This document shows positions 39,031 through 49,436 of a DNA stretch of 64,000 bases, piece by piece; position 1 is the first letter of the stretch, and the number at the start of each line of letters is the position of its first letter. The DNA lies in contig OW203767.1 of NCBI GenBank assembly GCA_934045905.1, positions 16,061,073 through 16,125,072 of the forward strand, given 5' to 3'. The position numbers were made by a program, and so were the translations under genes. Under the pieces are notes generated by a model. It was not told where the DNA came from, searched no databases, and saw nothing but the letters and a program-made list of their open reading frames with translations. Source of the stretch: Leuctra nigra. Lineage: Eukaryota > Arthropoda > Insecta > Plecoptera > Leuctridae.

Positions 39031-42000
39031 GCTAGGAAGATACGTGGCTTCTTCTCGTTGCAATGATAACACTTGATAGCTGCGTGCAGTACCTAGTAGA
39101 GGAGAACCAGCAGACCTGTCAACACAACAGCCTCAGTACAACTCCTAACACAGCTAGGAAGATACGTGGCTTCTTCTCGTTGCAATGATAACACTTGATA
39201 GCTGCGTGCAGTACCTAGTAGAGGAGAACCAGCAGACCTGTTAACACAACAGCCTCAGTACAACTCCTAACACAGCTAGGAAGATACGTGGCTTCTTCTC
39301 GTTGTAATCATAACACTTGATAGCTGCGTGCAGTACCTAGTAGAGGAGAACCAGCAGACCTGTCAACACAACAGCCTCAGTACAACTCCTAACACTGCTA
39401 GGAAGATACGTGGCTTCTTCTCGTTGCAATGATAACACTTGATAGCTGCGTGCAGTACCTAGTAGAGGAGAACCAGCAGACCTGTCAACACAACAGACTC
39501 AGTACAACTCCTAACACTGCTAGGAAGATACGTGGCTTCTTCTCGTTGCAATGATAACACTTGATAGCTGCGTGCAGTACCTAGTAGAGGAGAACCAGCA
39601 GACCTGTCAACACAACAGCCTCAGTACAACTCCTAACACAGCTAGGAAGATACGTGGCTTCTTCTCGTTGCAATGATAACACTTGATAGCTGCGTGCAGT
39701 ACCTAGTAGAGGAGAACCAGCAGACCTGTCAACACAACAGCCTCAGTACAACTCCTAACACTGCTAGGAAGATACGTGGCTTCTTCTCGTTGCAATGATA
39801 ACACTTGATAGCTGCGTGCAGTACCTAGTAGAGGAGAACCAGCAGACCTGTCAACACAACAGCCTCAGTACAACTCCTAACACAGCTAGGAAGATACGTG
39901 GCTTCTTCTCGTTGTAATCATAACACTTGATAGCTGCGTGCAGTACCTAGTAGAGGAGAACCAGCAGACCTGTCAACACAACAGCCTCAGTACAACTCCT
40001 TACACAGCTAGGAAGATACGTGGCTTCTTCTCGTTGCAATGATAACACTTGATAGCTGCGTGCAGTACCTAGTAGAGGAGAACCAGCAGACCTGTCAACA
40101 CAACAGCCTCAGTACAACTCCTAACACAGCTAGGAAGATACGTGGCTTCTTCTCGTTGCAATGATAACACTTGATAGCTGCGTGCAGTACCTAGTAGAGG
40201 AGAACCAGCAGACCTATCAACACAACAGACTCAGTACAACTCCTAACACTGCTAGGAAGATACGTGGCTTCTTCTCGTTGTAATCATAACACTTGATAGC
40301 TGCGTGCAGTACCTAGTAGAGGAGAACCAGCAGACCTGTCAACACAACAGCCTCAGTACAACTCCTAACACAGCTAGGAAGATACGTGGCTTCTTCTCGT
40401 TGTAATCATAACACTTGATAGCTGCGTGCAGTACCTAGTAGAGGAGAACCAGCAGACCTATCAACACAACAGACTCAGTACAACTCCTAACACTGCTAGG
40501 AAGATACGTGGCTTCTTCTCGTTGCAATGATAACACTTGATAGCTGCGTGCAGTACCTAGTAGAGGAGAACCAGCAGACCTGTCAACACAACAGCCTCAG
40601 TACAACTCCTAACACAGCTAGGAAGATACGTGGCTTCTTCTCGTTGCAATCAAAACACTTGATAGCTGCGTGCAGTACCTAGTAGAGGAGAACCAGCAGA
40701 CCTATCAACACAACAGCCTCAGTACAACTCCTAACACAGCTAGGAAGATACGTGGCTTCTTCTCGTTGTAATCATAACACTTGATAGCTGCGTGCAGTAC
40801 CTAGTAGAGGAGAACCAGCAGACCTATCAACACAACAGACTCAGTACAACTCCTAACACTGCTAGGAAGATACGTGGCTTCTTCTCGTTGTAATCATAAC
40901 ACTTGATAGCTGCGTGCAGTACCTAGTAGAGGAGAACCAGCAGACCTGTCAACACAACAGCCTCAGTACAACTCCTAACACAGCTAGGAAGATACGTGGC
41001 TTCTTCTCGTTGTAATCATAACACTTGATAGCTGCGTGCAGTACCTAGTAGAGGAGAACCAGCAGACCTATCAACACAACAGACTCAGTACAACTCCCAA
41101 CACTGCTAGGAAGATACGTGGCTTCTTCTCGTTGCAATGATAACACTTGATAGCTGCGTGCAGTACCTAGTAGAGGAGAACCAGCAGACCTGTCAACACA
41201 ACAGCCTCAGTACAACTCCTAACACAGCTAGGAAGATACGTGGCTTCTTCTCGTTGTAATCATAACACTTGATAGCTGCGTGCAGTACCTAGTAGAGGAG
41301 AACCAGCAGACATGTCAACACAACAGCCTCAGTACAACTCCTAACACAGCTAGGAAGATACGTGGCTTCTTCTCGTTGTAATCATAACACTTGATAGCTG
41401 CGTGCAGTACCTAGTAGAGGAGAACCAGCAGACCTATCAACACAACAGACTCAGTACAACTCCTAACACTGCTAGGAAGATACGTGGCTTCTTCTCGTTG
41501 CAATGATAACACTTGATAGCTGCGTGCAGTACCTAGTAGAGGAGAACCAGCAGACCTGTCAACACAACAGCCTCAGTACAACTCCTAACACAGCTAGGAA
41601 GATACGTGGCTTCTTCTCGTTGTAATCATAACACTTGATAGCTGCGTGCAGTACCTAGTAGAGGAGAACCAGCAGACCTGTCAACACAACAGCCTCAGTA
41701 CAACTCCTAACACAGCTAGGAAGATACGTGGCTTCTTCTCGTTGCAATCAAAACACTTGATAGCTGCGTGCAGTAGTAGAGGAGAACCAGCAGACCTGTC
41801 AACACAACAGACTCAGTACAACTCCTAACACTGCTAGGAAGATACGTGGCTTCTTCTCGTTGCAATCAAAACACTTGATAGCTGCGTGCAGTACCTAGTA
41901 GAGGAGAACCAGCAGACCTATCAACACAACAGACTCAGTACAACTCCTAACACTGCTAGGAAGATACGTGGCTTCTTCTCGTTGTAATCATAACACTTGA

Positions 42001-42496
42001 TAGCTGCGTGCAGTAGTAGAGGAGAACCAGCAGACCTGTCAACACAACAGACTCAGTACAACTCCTAACACTGCTAGGAAGATACGTGGCTTCTTCTCGT
42101 TGCAATCAAAACACTTGATAGCTGCGTGCAGTAGTAGAGGAGAACCAGCAGACCTGTCAACACAACAGACTCAGTACAACTCCTAACACTGCTAGGAAGA
42201 TACGTGGCTTCTTCTCGTTGTAATCATAACACTTGATAGCTGCGTGCAGTACCTAGTAGAGGAGAACCAGCAGACCTATCAACACAACAGACTCAGTACA
42301 ACTCCTAACACTGCTAGGAAGATACGTGGCTTCTTCTCGTTGTAATCATAACACTTGATAGCTGCGTGCAGTACCTAGTAGAGGAGAACCAGCAGACCTG
42401 TCAACACAACAGCCTCAGTACAACTCCTTACACAGCTAGGAAGATACGTGGCTTCTTCTCGTTGTAATCATAACACTTGATAGCTGCGTGCAGTAC

Positions 42497-43364
42497 CAGT
42501 GGCGTCGGAAGTCTATTTTCTCAGGGGGGGCACACTTTGCTTAGGATCTAGGTAAGTTAGGTACTAAATTGTAAGGGAGAATATAATACAGTAAATGACT
42601 ATGTGTGTGGGAAACACGATTGCCAAAGGAAACAATGGGGGGTCTGGGGGGAGGGTCCCCCAGCACATCATTCTTGAATTTCAAGAATGAATTTGGAGCG
42701 TTTCTACGTGATTTCACACTTTTTAAACCGATCTTTCTCTGAACAAATAAATGGACGACATTATTTGTTGGTAAATTGGATCCGATCCACTTCACGTCAG
42801 GACTGCCAAAAAAAGTGATTAAAAAAATATGTGTGGAAAATGTGTCATAAAATTATATAAGTAGGTAATATGCACTTGAAAAGTGATTAGTTTTGGATGA
42901 TATCTCTGCATTTTTTCACATTCACAATAGGTCCAATTTGAAATGCATTATGAAATTAAATCTCAGACATATCACATTAAAATGCCGCGCAGCGGATTTT
43001 TTTTGAATTTCAAATGATTTTTGTGCATTTTATTTTAATTTTAAGAAAACAAAGGTTAATCATTCACTCATATCAGGAATGTTCATATAAATATGCCCCG
43101 CAGCGATTTTCTCAAACTTTATTACTCTAGGCAGTGTTAAAATGATTTTGGTGTAAAATAACAAAATCAATTGAATTTCGTAAGAAGACTCTCACATGAC
43201 ATTAGGTAACAACAATGCCGCGCAGCGATTTTTTTTTTGATATTCAGACCTTTTAAAATATATTATGCGTTGCCAGGGGGGGCAGATTGATACTCTTGCA
43301 CCCCCTTCAGACGTCTAGGGGGGGGGCACGTGCCCCTGCTGCCCCCCCGGTTCCGACGCCACTG
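42497..43364. mobile_element. Non-autonomous hAT element, 868 bp, inserted in the satellite
   Basis: It begins CAGTGGCGTCGGAA and ends TTCCGACGCCACTG, a perfect 14-bp inverted repeat. TGCAGTAC is duplicated on both sides (42489-42496 and 43365-43372). The eight-base duplication falls inside a 122-bp unit, which resumes in register after the element. The ends carry G-rich and C-rich runs. The motif GCMGCGATTTT recurs inside near 42985, 43095 and 43217. No transposase ORF is seen. The insertion postdates formation of that satellite unit. Confidence 0.95.
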
Positions 43365-43418
43365 TGCAGTACCTAGTAGAGGAGAACCAGCAGACCTGTC
43401 AACACAACAGACTCAGTA

Positions 43419-44240
43419 GGCTACTACGTAATGTGATGATGTCTGCTTGTGTGCTGGCAGAAAGTGTGGCTTGTCTTTATGTAAGGCTGGCTGTTGCCTC
43501 CACTATAGGCCTCCGAAAATAGGCGCGCCACTAGCAAAAGACAACTAGAAGCGCTTACCTGGGTGGATGAAAGGTGAATGAAATTTGAATGATGGGGGTG
43601 AAGTATTGAAAAAGCTATGGCCGCCGTGTTAAATTGTAGAAATATGAATAAAGAATAACGAGACTAGACCTACACTTCCCCGCCCCAGGGGAAGTGTAGG
43701 TCTAGTCTCTTTAATAAAGATATAAGAATATTGGCTTGTGCTGAAGTAGGTTAAACTGATTGAAGTGAGTCTATTATTGATTTTGTTTGTAAATATTTAT
43801 AATGCATGATTATGCCACATCCCACTGGATTCATCAAAGTTTACATAAACTAAACCGAGATTTTTTCAACTAACTCATTTCACACCTTGCGTCTTCCTTT
43901 ACACTTACAGTTTTAGTGTTGTACGACATCGTGCAGTTTAAATATTATAAAGAATCGCGAAGTAGATTTCGTAATAGACCATTTTAAATATTATCTCGGT
44001 GGCTCTGCTTTCTAAGAAAAATCATATGCAGTATTATTTCCAGGCACCTTAGTCCCTGTTTTTAAAATGATCTATTTGCTCTCTAATCCTAGCTGCGACT
44101 GTCACAGTTACAATAACTGATCTCAAGGTACTTCCACTTCGTTACTTCGTTACAAGCTGGAGTTATGTGGTTTTCTCAAGAAAAAAAATGCATTATTTGA
44201 AAATATACATTTTAACAGGGGGCAGTGACCAAGGTTATTA
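43419..44240. other. Flank of the array; possible upstream splice donor
   Basis: Unique-looking DNA. On the minus strand a consensus donor (CAG then GTAAGC) occurs at about 43553-43561. It could end a 5' non-coding exon of the Ly6 gene, but no ATG is seen in the adjoining sequence and this is unproven. A strong hairpin lies at 43660-43709. Confidence 0.3.
43660..43709. repeat. Perfect 22-bp hairpin with 6-nt loop
   Basis: The arm 43660-43681 (GAGACTAGACCTACACTTCC and two more C) is exactly complemented by 43688-43709; the loop is GCCCCA. Perfect arms this long are unexpected by chance. It could be a transposon terminus pair, a small-RNA precursor-like foldback or an assembly foldback artefact. 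Confidence 0.8.
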
Positions 44241-44244
44241 TCTA

Positions 44245-44797
44245 GTTATTGAGCGAGCGACTCCTTTTGGCACTTTTGGCACGGACCTCTTTTTTTACCC
44301 TAATTTTTTCGAATCATCCGAGTGGTTCACATTTTTTAAAAAAATCTATCGTTTGGTTGGTCCAATCAATTTGAAATTTTTACAAGTCATTACTACCAAC
44401 ATTGTTCTCAATCTTACAAAATTTTAGCCAAATCCTCCCATTGGTTAAAATTTAAATCGTCTTTCCTGTGATTTTTAAAATTTAAACTAGAACCGATTGA
44501 ACTTAAAACTTCGTATGGCCATTATTGGTACCAACTACCAACATTTTATGTATTTTCGCCAATTTTCAGTCTAATCTGTCGTTATTTTAAAAAGTTTTTT
44601 GTCATTTTAAGGACATTTAATCTTGAAAGGTTCGAAAAATGTATACCAAATTTTCATCCCTGCCTTTTTTAAGCTTCTGCTTCAAGGTCTGTAGAGCAGC
44701 CAAGCAGTCCACAATACGCAGTAAAATGAAAGCATTTTTGAACTAGCGCATATCAAATCGAATGCAGTACGAAAACCAAATCCTCCTTTTGATTGGA
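44245..44797 (+). repeat. Dispersed repeat, right copy flanking the Ly6/satellite region
   Basis: This is the direct-orientation relative of 28041-28712, about 550 bases long and missing an internal ~100-base section. The two copies differ by many substitutions, so the pair is old. Confidence 0.75.
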
Positions 44798-45473
44798 TTT
44801 TGATTATCACCATTTTTGAAACTTAATATTTGTATGGTTACATTTATTTTCCTTCCCATTTTGTAACTTTTTCCGAAATATCCCGCGCTCTCATTTATCG
44901 ACCGAGTTAAGGGTACAAAATATGTGCACTGGCAGCACTTGTCAGGCAGCGTACTTCCTACCGCCTGCCTTGCGTCATCCCGTATCAAACAAGTTCGATG
45001 CCTTTGGTTCAAAACCATCTCAAACGTTGTCCTGTACAATTATTGTACTGCTGACCCACCAATATTAGGTGAAATGGTCGACACATACAAGTGAAATATT
45101 TACTTATCTAGCAGTGAAATTCAGCTGTTGCTATGGAAGCAACGCAACACGTGGTGCAGGCATACCAACATAATCAAACAAAAATAAGCTAAAATATTTC
45201 TATAATATTATAGGTAAACAATTAAAATTACGCATAAAAAATATAGGTAGATAGGTACTAGAAATATATTACTACTTTAGTCTAGAAGCAAACCCTCGTC
45301 TAGTCTTTGAAATATGAACAGATGCTTAGCATCTGTATTCAGTATTCAGTATTCAGTATTTTTTATTGTCATTTGTGAATTACATTGTAATTATAAAAGA
45401 CAGTCATTGATAAACATTGTTCCTTATAAAACTTATTAAACTACATCCACAACACTATTTAATACACAGCATA

Positions 45474-48365
45474 TTAATTGCTCTCACTTTTGACATGTTT
45501 AGTTATAGCCAACTTAAACTCGTGAACATCTTTGCTATCTTTGATTACTCTAGGGATTTTGTTAAAATCCCTAAACCCTTTATAAAATATACTGTTATTT
45601 AACCTACTGTAGTTACAATGCGTAAGAAAAGCATCATCTGCATGACGAGTCATGTGTTCATGCAGAGATTTGTCAATGATAAAATACTTTGGCATATACC
45701 CTTTATAAATTTTAAAAACAAATATATACACAGCTATGTCTATCATTTCTCTGATAGTACACCATTTAAGTTTTTCTCTCATGCCACTCGTTGGGGTCAT
45801 CCTCCTTTCTCTAAGAATACATCGCATTACTTTGTTCTGCATGATCTGCAACCTATTAATATCTTCTTGTGTGTTATTATAAAACAAAGTATTGCAGTAT
45901 GTAAAATGCGGTTTTATAATACAGTTATATATCATAACTTTAGTCCATGTTGATAGATTACCTCCAACTCTATACATATATCCGATTTTCTTTCCTAATT
46001 TACTTATAACATCTTGAATATGTTTCTTAAAACATAGTCTATTATCAATTAAAACTCCCAAATATTTATAAAATTCCACACACTCAATATTAATTCCACT
46101 TATAGTTACATTATCATGCGGCTGAGTGTTTTTCATTACATTTTTTCTACCAATTACCATCATTTTTGATTTACTTTCGTTGAGTTTAAGTTTATTTACA
46201 TGAAGCCAATTTACTACGTTTATAAGTTCATGGTTTATTGTACATATGGCTTCATTTACATTTTCAGAAGCTACAGAAATCACCATGTCATCCGCATACA
46301 AATTTAAAAAACATTTTTCAACAACACTCGGAATATCATTAATATACATAATAAAAAGTAATGGTCCCAATGTAGAGCCTTGTGGAACACCATGAATACA
46401 CAATTTCTTCTCGGACAAACACTTCCCATATTTGACCTTTTGGTACCTTCCAACTAAATAGCTTTGTAGCCACTTGAGAACTGTTCCTTCTATACCATAT
46501 TTATACCTGATTTTGTAGAGTAATCTATCCAAATTAACGGTCTCAAACGCTCTTTTAAGATCCAGAAAAACTGCTACCGTAACTTTATTATCATCTACAT
46601 CTTTCATCCATTTAGCTAGGAGACCCTGAACTGCTGTCTCACATGAGTGTTTCTCTCGGAATCCAGATTGATTAATGTACAAAAGTTTATTTACATCCAG
46701 GTACTCGCTTAATTGACTGTGTACCACACTCTCAAGTATTTTATCCATGATTGCCAACATGTTTATAGGTCTAAATTCACACATTTGAATCGTATTTTTC
46801 ACCTTAGGAATAGGAATGATGGTAGATTCCTTTAAATCAGTAGGAAAACAGCCCTGCGATAATGACATATTTATAAAATCAAGAACAAAGTATTTGGACA
46901 CTTTATGGGAATCCATGAAAAGTTTATACGGTATACCATCTACATCACCTTTTATGCTTTTCAAACTTTTCATTTCATGTTCTAGAGTCACAAGAGATAT
47001 ACTTTTAAAAGATTCAAAAGTATTTACATTTTCTTCCTCTACTGTATAATGATCCAAATTTGGAATACTTTCAACTATCTTAGTGATACTGTCAAGAAAA
47101 TAATTGTTAAAAGCATTAGCAATATCCTTTTCCTCCGTCAACAAGATATCTTCATTATTTACAATTTCATTCTGAATATCACATTTCATTTCTGTATTAC
47201 AAATTCCTTTAAGTGTACGCCATAACTTATTACTATCCCCTTTAACATCATCAATTTTTCTTTCATAGTAATTTCTTTGAGCAGACTTGAGACTTCTGGT
47301 AACCACATTTCTACTCTTTTTATACTGTATCCAGTCATCATGATTACCCGACACTTTAGCCCTCTTATACAATAAGTTTCTGCTAGATATATTTTCTTTA
47401 ATTTCCCTACCTAGCCACGGAATATTCTTTCTATTTTTTCTTGTTACTTCAACTTTTTGTAAACACTCATTCCTAGACTCTAATATGTTTGTCTTCCACA
47501 CCTTGTACTTGGAATCCAAATCCAAATCATTATAACTCCAATCTCTCGTATAAAGGTCATTCCTAAAAGCATCACTATTGTAATTATTCCAGTCATCGAC
47601 CCATCTTGTCACATCCTTGGCTTCTTTTTTATTTATCTGAGCGTTTCTAATAGTGACACCAATCACCTCGTGATCAGATATACTAACATTAGGCATGATA
47701 TCTGCAGTTACCAGTGCACCATAATTTGTAATTACAATATCGATGAGAGTTTTTGTGTCTTTCGTCACTCTAGTAGGGACCTTTATAATCTGTTTGTGAC
47801 CATATTCAGCAAGTAGCTCTTTCAGTCTCTTAACATACCCAACATTTACCAACCAATTAAAGTTTAGATCCCCTATCATAATAAATATACCTTTAACTTT
47901 CTTAACATCTTCAAAAATCTTCTCAATAAAATTAACTGCTTCTTTTTTCTTAGCATTAGGAGATATGTACCCTGTGTATATAACACATGTGGATCCTCTA
48001 ATACAGACCTGCACCCCAATAAACCAGTATCCTAATTTCTTTTCACTTATGTTAACAATGACATTTGCACTGATGTTATTTTTAACATACATAATAACTC
48101 CCCCCGTAAATCTCGAATGAGAATTACATCTGATCATTCTATAACCAGGTATGTCAATTTCTTTGTCATATATCTTATCATTTACATGAGTTTCCCCAAT
48201 GCCTATTAAAATCGGATTTATTTTCTTAATGTAAGTTAGAATATCATAATAGTTCTTTGTTAAACTTTGAGCATTTAAATGTATGATATCTGTATCTTCA
48301 TGCTCTGCATTATCTATTAATGTAATAGCTTCTATACTACTGCTCGGCAAGCCATCCTTTAGTTG
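45474..48365 (-). CDS. LINE ORF2: endonuclease and reverse transcriptase
   Basis: The frame runs about 963 codons from the ORF1 stop to a stop at 45474. Numbering below is from the TTG at 48350. The APE-type endonuclease has N26, E53 (GETH), D161 and N163 (GDLNFNW), and SDH at 225-227. The reverse transcriptase has FRPIN (526-530), the first catalytic aspartate in FLDLKRAF (D597), GVPQGSTLGP (654-663) and YADD (685-688). No RNase H domain is visible, as in CR1/Jockey elements. The product nicks target DNA and copies the element RNA at the break. No ATG occurs until codon 72, past the first endonuclease catalytic residues, and the frame is continuous with ORF1 across a single TAG. It is therefore most likely made as an ORF1-ORF2 readthrough product. 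Confidence 0.93.
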   Translation of the reverse strand, partial: QLKDGLPSSSIEAITLIDNAEHEDTDIIHLNAQSLTKNYYDILTYIKKINPILIGIGETHVNDKIYDKEIDIPGYRMIRCNSHSRFTGGVIMYVKNNISANVIVNISEKKLGYWFIGVQVCIRGSTCVIYTGYISPNAKKKEAVNFIEKIFEDVKKVKGIFIMIGDLNFNWLVNVGYVKRLKELLAEYGHKQIIKVPTRVTKDTKTLIDIVITNYGALVTADIMPNVSISDHEVIGVTIRNAQINKKEAKDVTRWVDDWNNYNSDAFRNDLYTRDWSYNDLDLDSKYKVWKTNILESRNECLQKVEVTRKNRKNIPWLGREIKENISSRNLLYKRAKVSGNHDDWIQYKKSRNVVTRSLKSAQRNYYERKIDDVKGDSNKLWRTLKGICNTEMKCDIQNEIVNNEDILLTEEKDIANAFNNYFLDSITKIVESIPNLDHYTVEEENVNTFESFKSISLVTLEHEMKSLKSIKGDVDGIPYKLFMDSHKVSKYFVLDFINMSLSQGCFPTDLKESTIIPIPKVKNTIQMCEFRPINMLAIMDKILESVVHSQLSEYLDVNKLLYINQSGFREKHSCETAVQGLLAKWMKDVDDNKVTVAVFLDLKRAFETVNLDRLLYKIRYKYGIEGTVLKWLQSYLVGRYQKVKYGKCLSEKKLCIHGVPQGSTLGPLLFIMYINDIPSVVEKCFLNLYADDMVISVASENVNEAICTINHELINVVNWLHVNKLKLNESKSKMMVIGRKNVMKNTQPHDNVTISGINIECVEFYKYLGVLIDNRLCFKKHIQDVISKLGKKIGYMYRVGGNLSTWTKVMIYNCIIKPHFTYCNTLFYNNTQEDINRLQIMQNKVMRCILRERRMTPTSGMREKLKWCTIREMIDIAVYIFVFKIYKGYMPKYFIIDKSLHEHMTRHADDAFLTHCNYSRLNNSIFYKGFRDFNKIPRVIKDSKDVHEFKLAITKHVKSESN

Positions 48366-48368
48366 CTA
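48360..48368 (-). promoter_or_regulatory. Candidate stop-codon readthrough site (UAG CAA CUA)
   Basis: ORF1 ends ATG TAG, followed in the same frame by CAA CTA AAG GAT. UAG-CAR-YYA is the established leaky-stop consensus first described around the tobamovirus replicase stop, and CAA CUA fits both degenerate positions. The downstream frame is ORF2, which lacks a usable ATG. Readthrough is inferred from context, not shown. Confidence 0.65.
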
Positions 48369-49280
48369 CATTTTTTGTTTGGACAGGTCATTTTTTATTT
48401 TTACGTAATAAGAGCAGTTAAGGTCACTGGCTTCATGCACCGTGCTAATATCTAGCTTGCATCTACCTTTATATCTAATACAATTTATACAGTTCATGAT
48501 TTCCTCTTCGCAGACACGAATGTTATGCGGTCCTGCGCAAAACTCGCACACCATTTCACCTCGACACTCTCTAGCGATGTGTCCATAACGTTGGCACTGA
48601 AAACAGCGCTTAATACGCACATACTTGGGAGCTACTGCACTACTCACTTCATTTTGCACTTTACCGACGTTTTTCCACTTATCACGCTGCATTTGTTGAT
48701 AGTTATTTATCTGTTGCCCATGTGAATGAGCGTCATCGTTGCTATGGTGCTGATGCGGCTCGAATTCAGGAATTTCGCCGTCATTCGTGATGACCTCCTC
48801 GCCTGTTGTTGGTTTTCTTCTCCGGTGATCTCGCTGACGCGATGCGCTGGTATTTCTGCCGCCAAGGACAATGCGTTCCTTGTTGACATCGCCGACATCG
48901 GGATTGCGATGAACGGGTATATCTCCCGCCAAGGTCAATTCGTGCTCCACTGTAGTCGAGATTTCTTCTTTTAGCTTCAACTCTAATTGATCTATTTTAT
49001 CTCGTTGCAGTTGAGTAATATATTCTAGATCGGATATTCTTTTTCTTAACAGATTGTTTTCTCTTATTAAGAAATCCACATCACTCTGAGGCATTTGCTC
49101 AGACAGAGGCAAATTACGTACTATAACACTATTGTCCTCGGTAAAACTTAAGTCAATACTTTTTAAATCGTCGAATATTTCGATAATTTCACGAACACTT
49201 TTATTTTTGTCCTCATTGTCAACAACGGTACCATCCAAACTTGGCACAGTTTTCCTAGATCTCGTAACAACATTCGTCAT
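48366..49280 (-). CDS. LINE ORF1: gag-like zinc-knuckle nucleic-acid-binding protein
   Basis: The product is 304 residues from the ATG at 49278-49280. The frame is open further upstream, but the apparent earlier start is a TTG. A coiled-coil segment spans about residues 68-107 (heptads in NNLLRKRISDLEY...LELKLKEEI). A basic, His-rich linker follows, then three zinc knuckles: C226-C229-H234-C239 (CFQCQRYGHIAREC), C245-C248-H252-C257, and a partial C264-C267-C274. This is the usual ORF1 of arthropod LINEs. It binds element RNA and forms the ribonucleoprotein particle. It ends at a TAG followed in frame by ORF2. Confidence 0.88.
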   Translation of the reverse strand: MTNVVTRSRKTVPSLDGTVVDNEDKNKSVREIIEIFDDLKSIDLSFTEDNSVIVRNLPLSEQMPQSDVDFLIRENNLLRKRISDLEYITQLQRDKIDQLELKLKEEISTTVEHELTLAGDIPVHRNPDVGDVNKERIVLGGRNTSASRQRDHRRRKPTTGEEVITNDGEIPEFEPHQHHSNDDAHSHGQQINNYQQMQRDKWKNVGKVQNEVSSAVAPKYVRIKRCFQCQRYGHIARECRGEMVCEFCAGPHNIRVCEEEIMNCINCIRYKGRCKLDISTVHEASDLNCSYYVKIKNDLSKQKM

Positions 49281-49404
49281 TTCCACTACTGAAAGGAACT
49301 TGTTTCGCGGAGCTATCAAACACGACCTGCCTCGACCACGCAGCGTGCCTCGACCACGCTGTTCATGCTAAGATTCACTAGCTAGCAGTGAATTCACTTT
49401 GAAT

Positions 49405-49436
49405 TACAAAATAAAATAAAATAAAATAAAATAAAA
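49405..49436. repeat. (AAAAT)n microsatellite
   Basis: About six AAAAT units lie just beyond the 5' side of the LINE. Confidence 0.8.

Larger units (their letters stand above)
29722..43418. repeat. 122-bp tandem satellite, about 105 units, derived from a Ly6 exon
   Basis: The anchor GCTAGGAAGATACGTGG recurs every 122 bases from 29759 to 42435; three late units lack 4 bases (41770s, 42010s and 42130s). Read on the minus strand, each unit has an acceptor-like TGTTGACAG. A decayed reading frame follows: LLVLLY, a TAG stop, then VLHAAIKCYHCNEKK. This parallels the VLLVYCKQATAVKCYQC segment of the adjacent Ly6 exon. Unit variants differ at a few positions: CACAG or CACTG before the anchor, GGCTT or GGCAT, GCAATGAT or GTAATCAT, CCTGTC or CCTATC, and CAGCC or CAGAC. 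The last unit is split by a hAT element at 42497-43364 and the array ends at about 43418. The in-frame stop in nearly every unit argues against use as alternative exons. Confidence 0.95.
45336..49371 (-). mobile_element. CR1/Jockey-like non-LTR retrotransposon (LINE), apparently full length
   Basis: The element lies on the minus strand, with ORF1 (48366-49280) and ORF2 (45474-48365) both open. Its 3' end is a heptamer tail: TATTCAG repeated three and a half times on the plus strand at 45336-45360, in place of poly-A. Short tandem 3' tails are typical of CR1-group and related elements. The 5' boundary is uncertain; it lies upstream of 49320 and before the (AAAAT)n tract at about 49405. No clear target duplication was found. 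Intact catalytic residues and absence of frameshifts suggest a young copy. Confidence 0.9.

Noticed and set aside
41646..41828. 60-codon plus-strand ORF inside the satellite
   Set aside because: It arises only from a unit with the 4-bp deletion shifting the frame. The other units are closed and no protein features exist.
29722..42496. CRISPR-like regular array
   Set aside because: The 122-bp units are contiguous and homologous along their whole length, with no unique spacers, and lie in intron-bearing animal DNA. It is a satellite.
49281..49319. Earlier start for LINE ORF1 at 49319
   Set aside because: That codon is TTG, not ATG. The first ATG in the frame is at 49278-49280.
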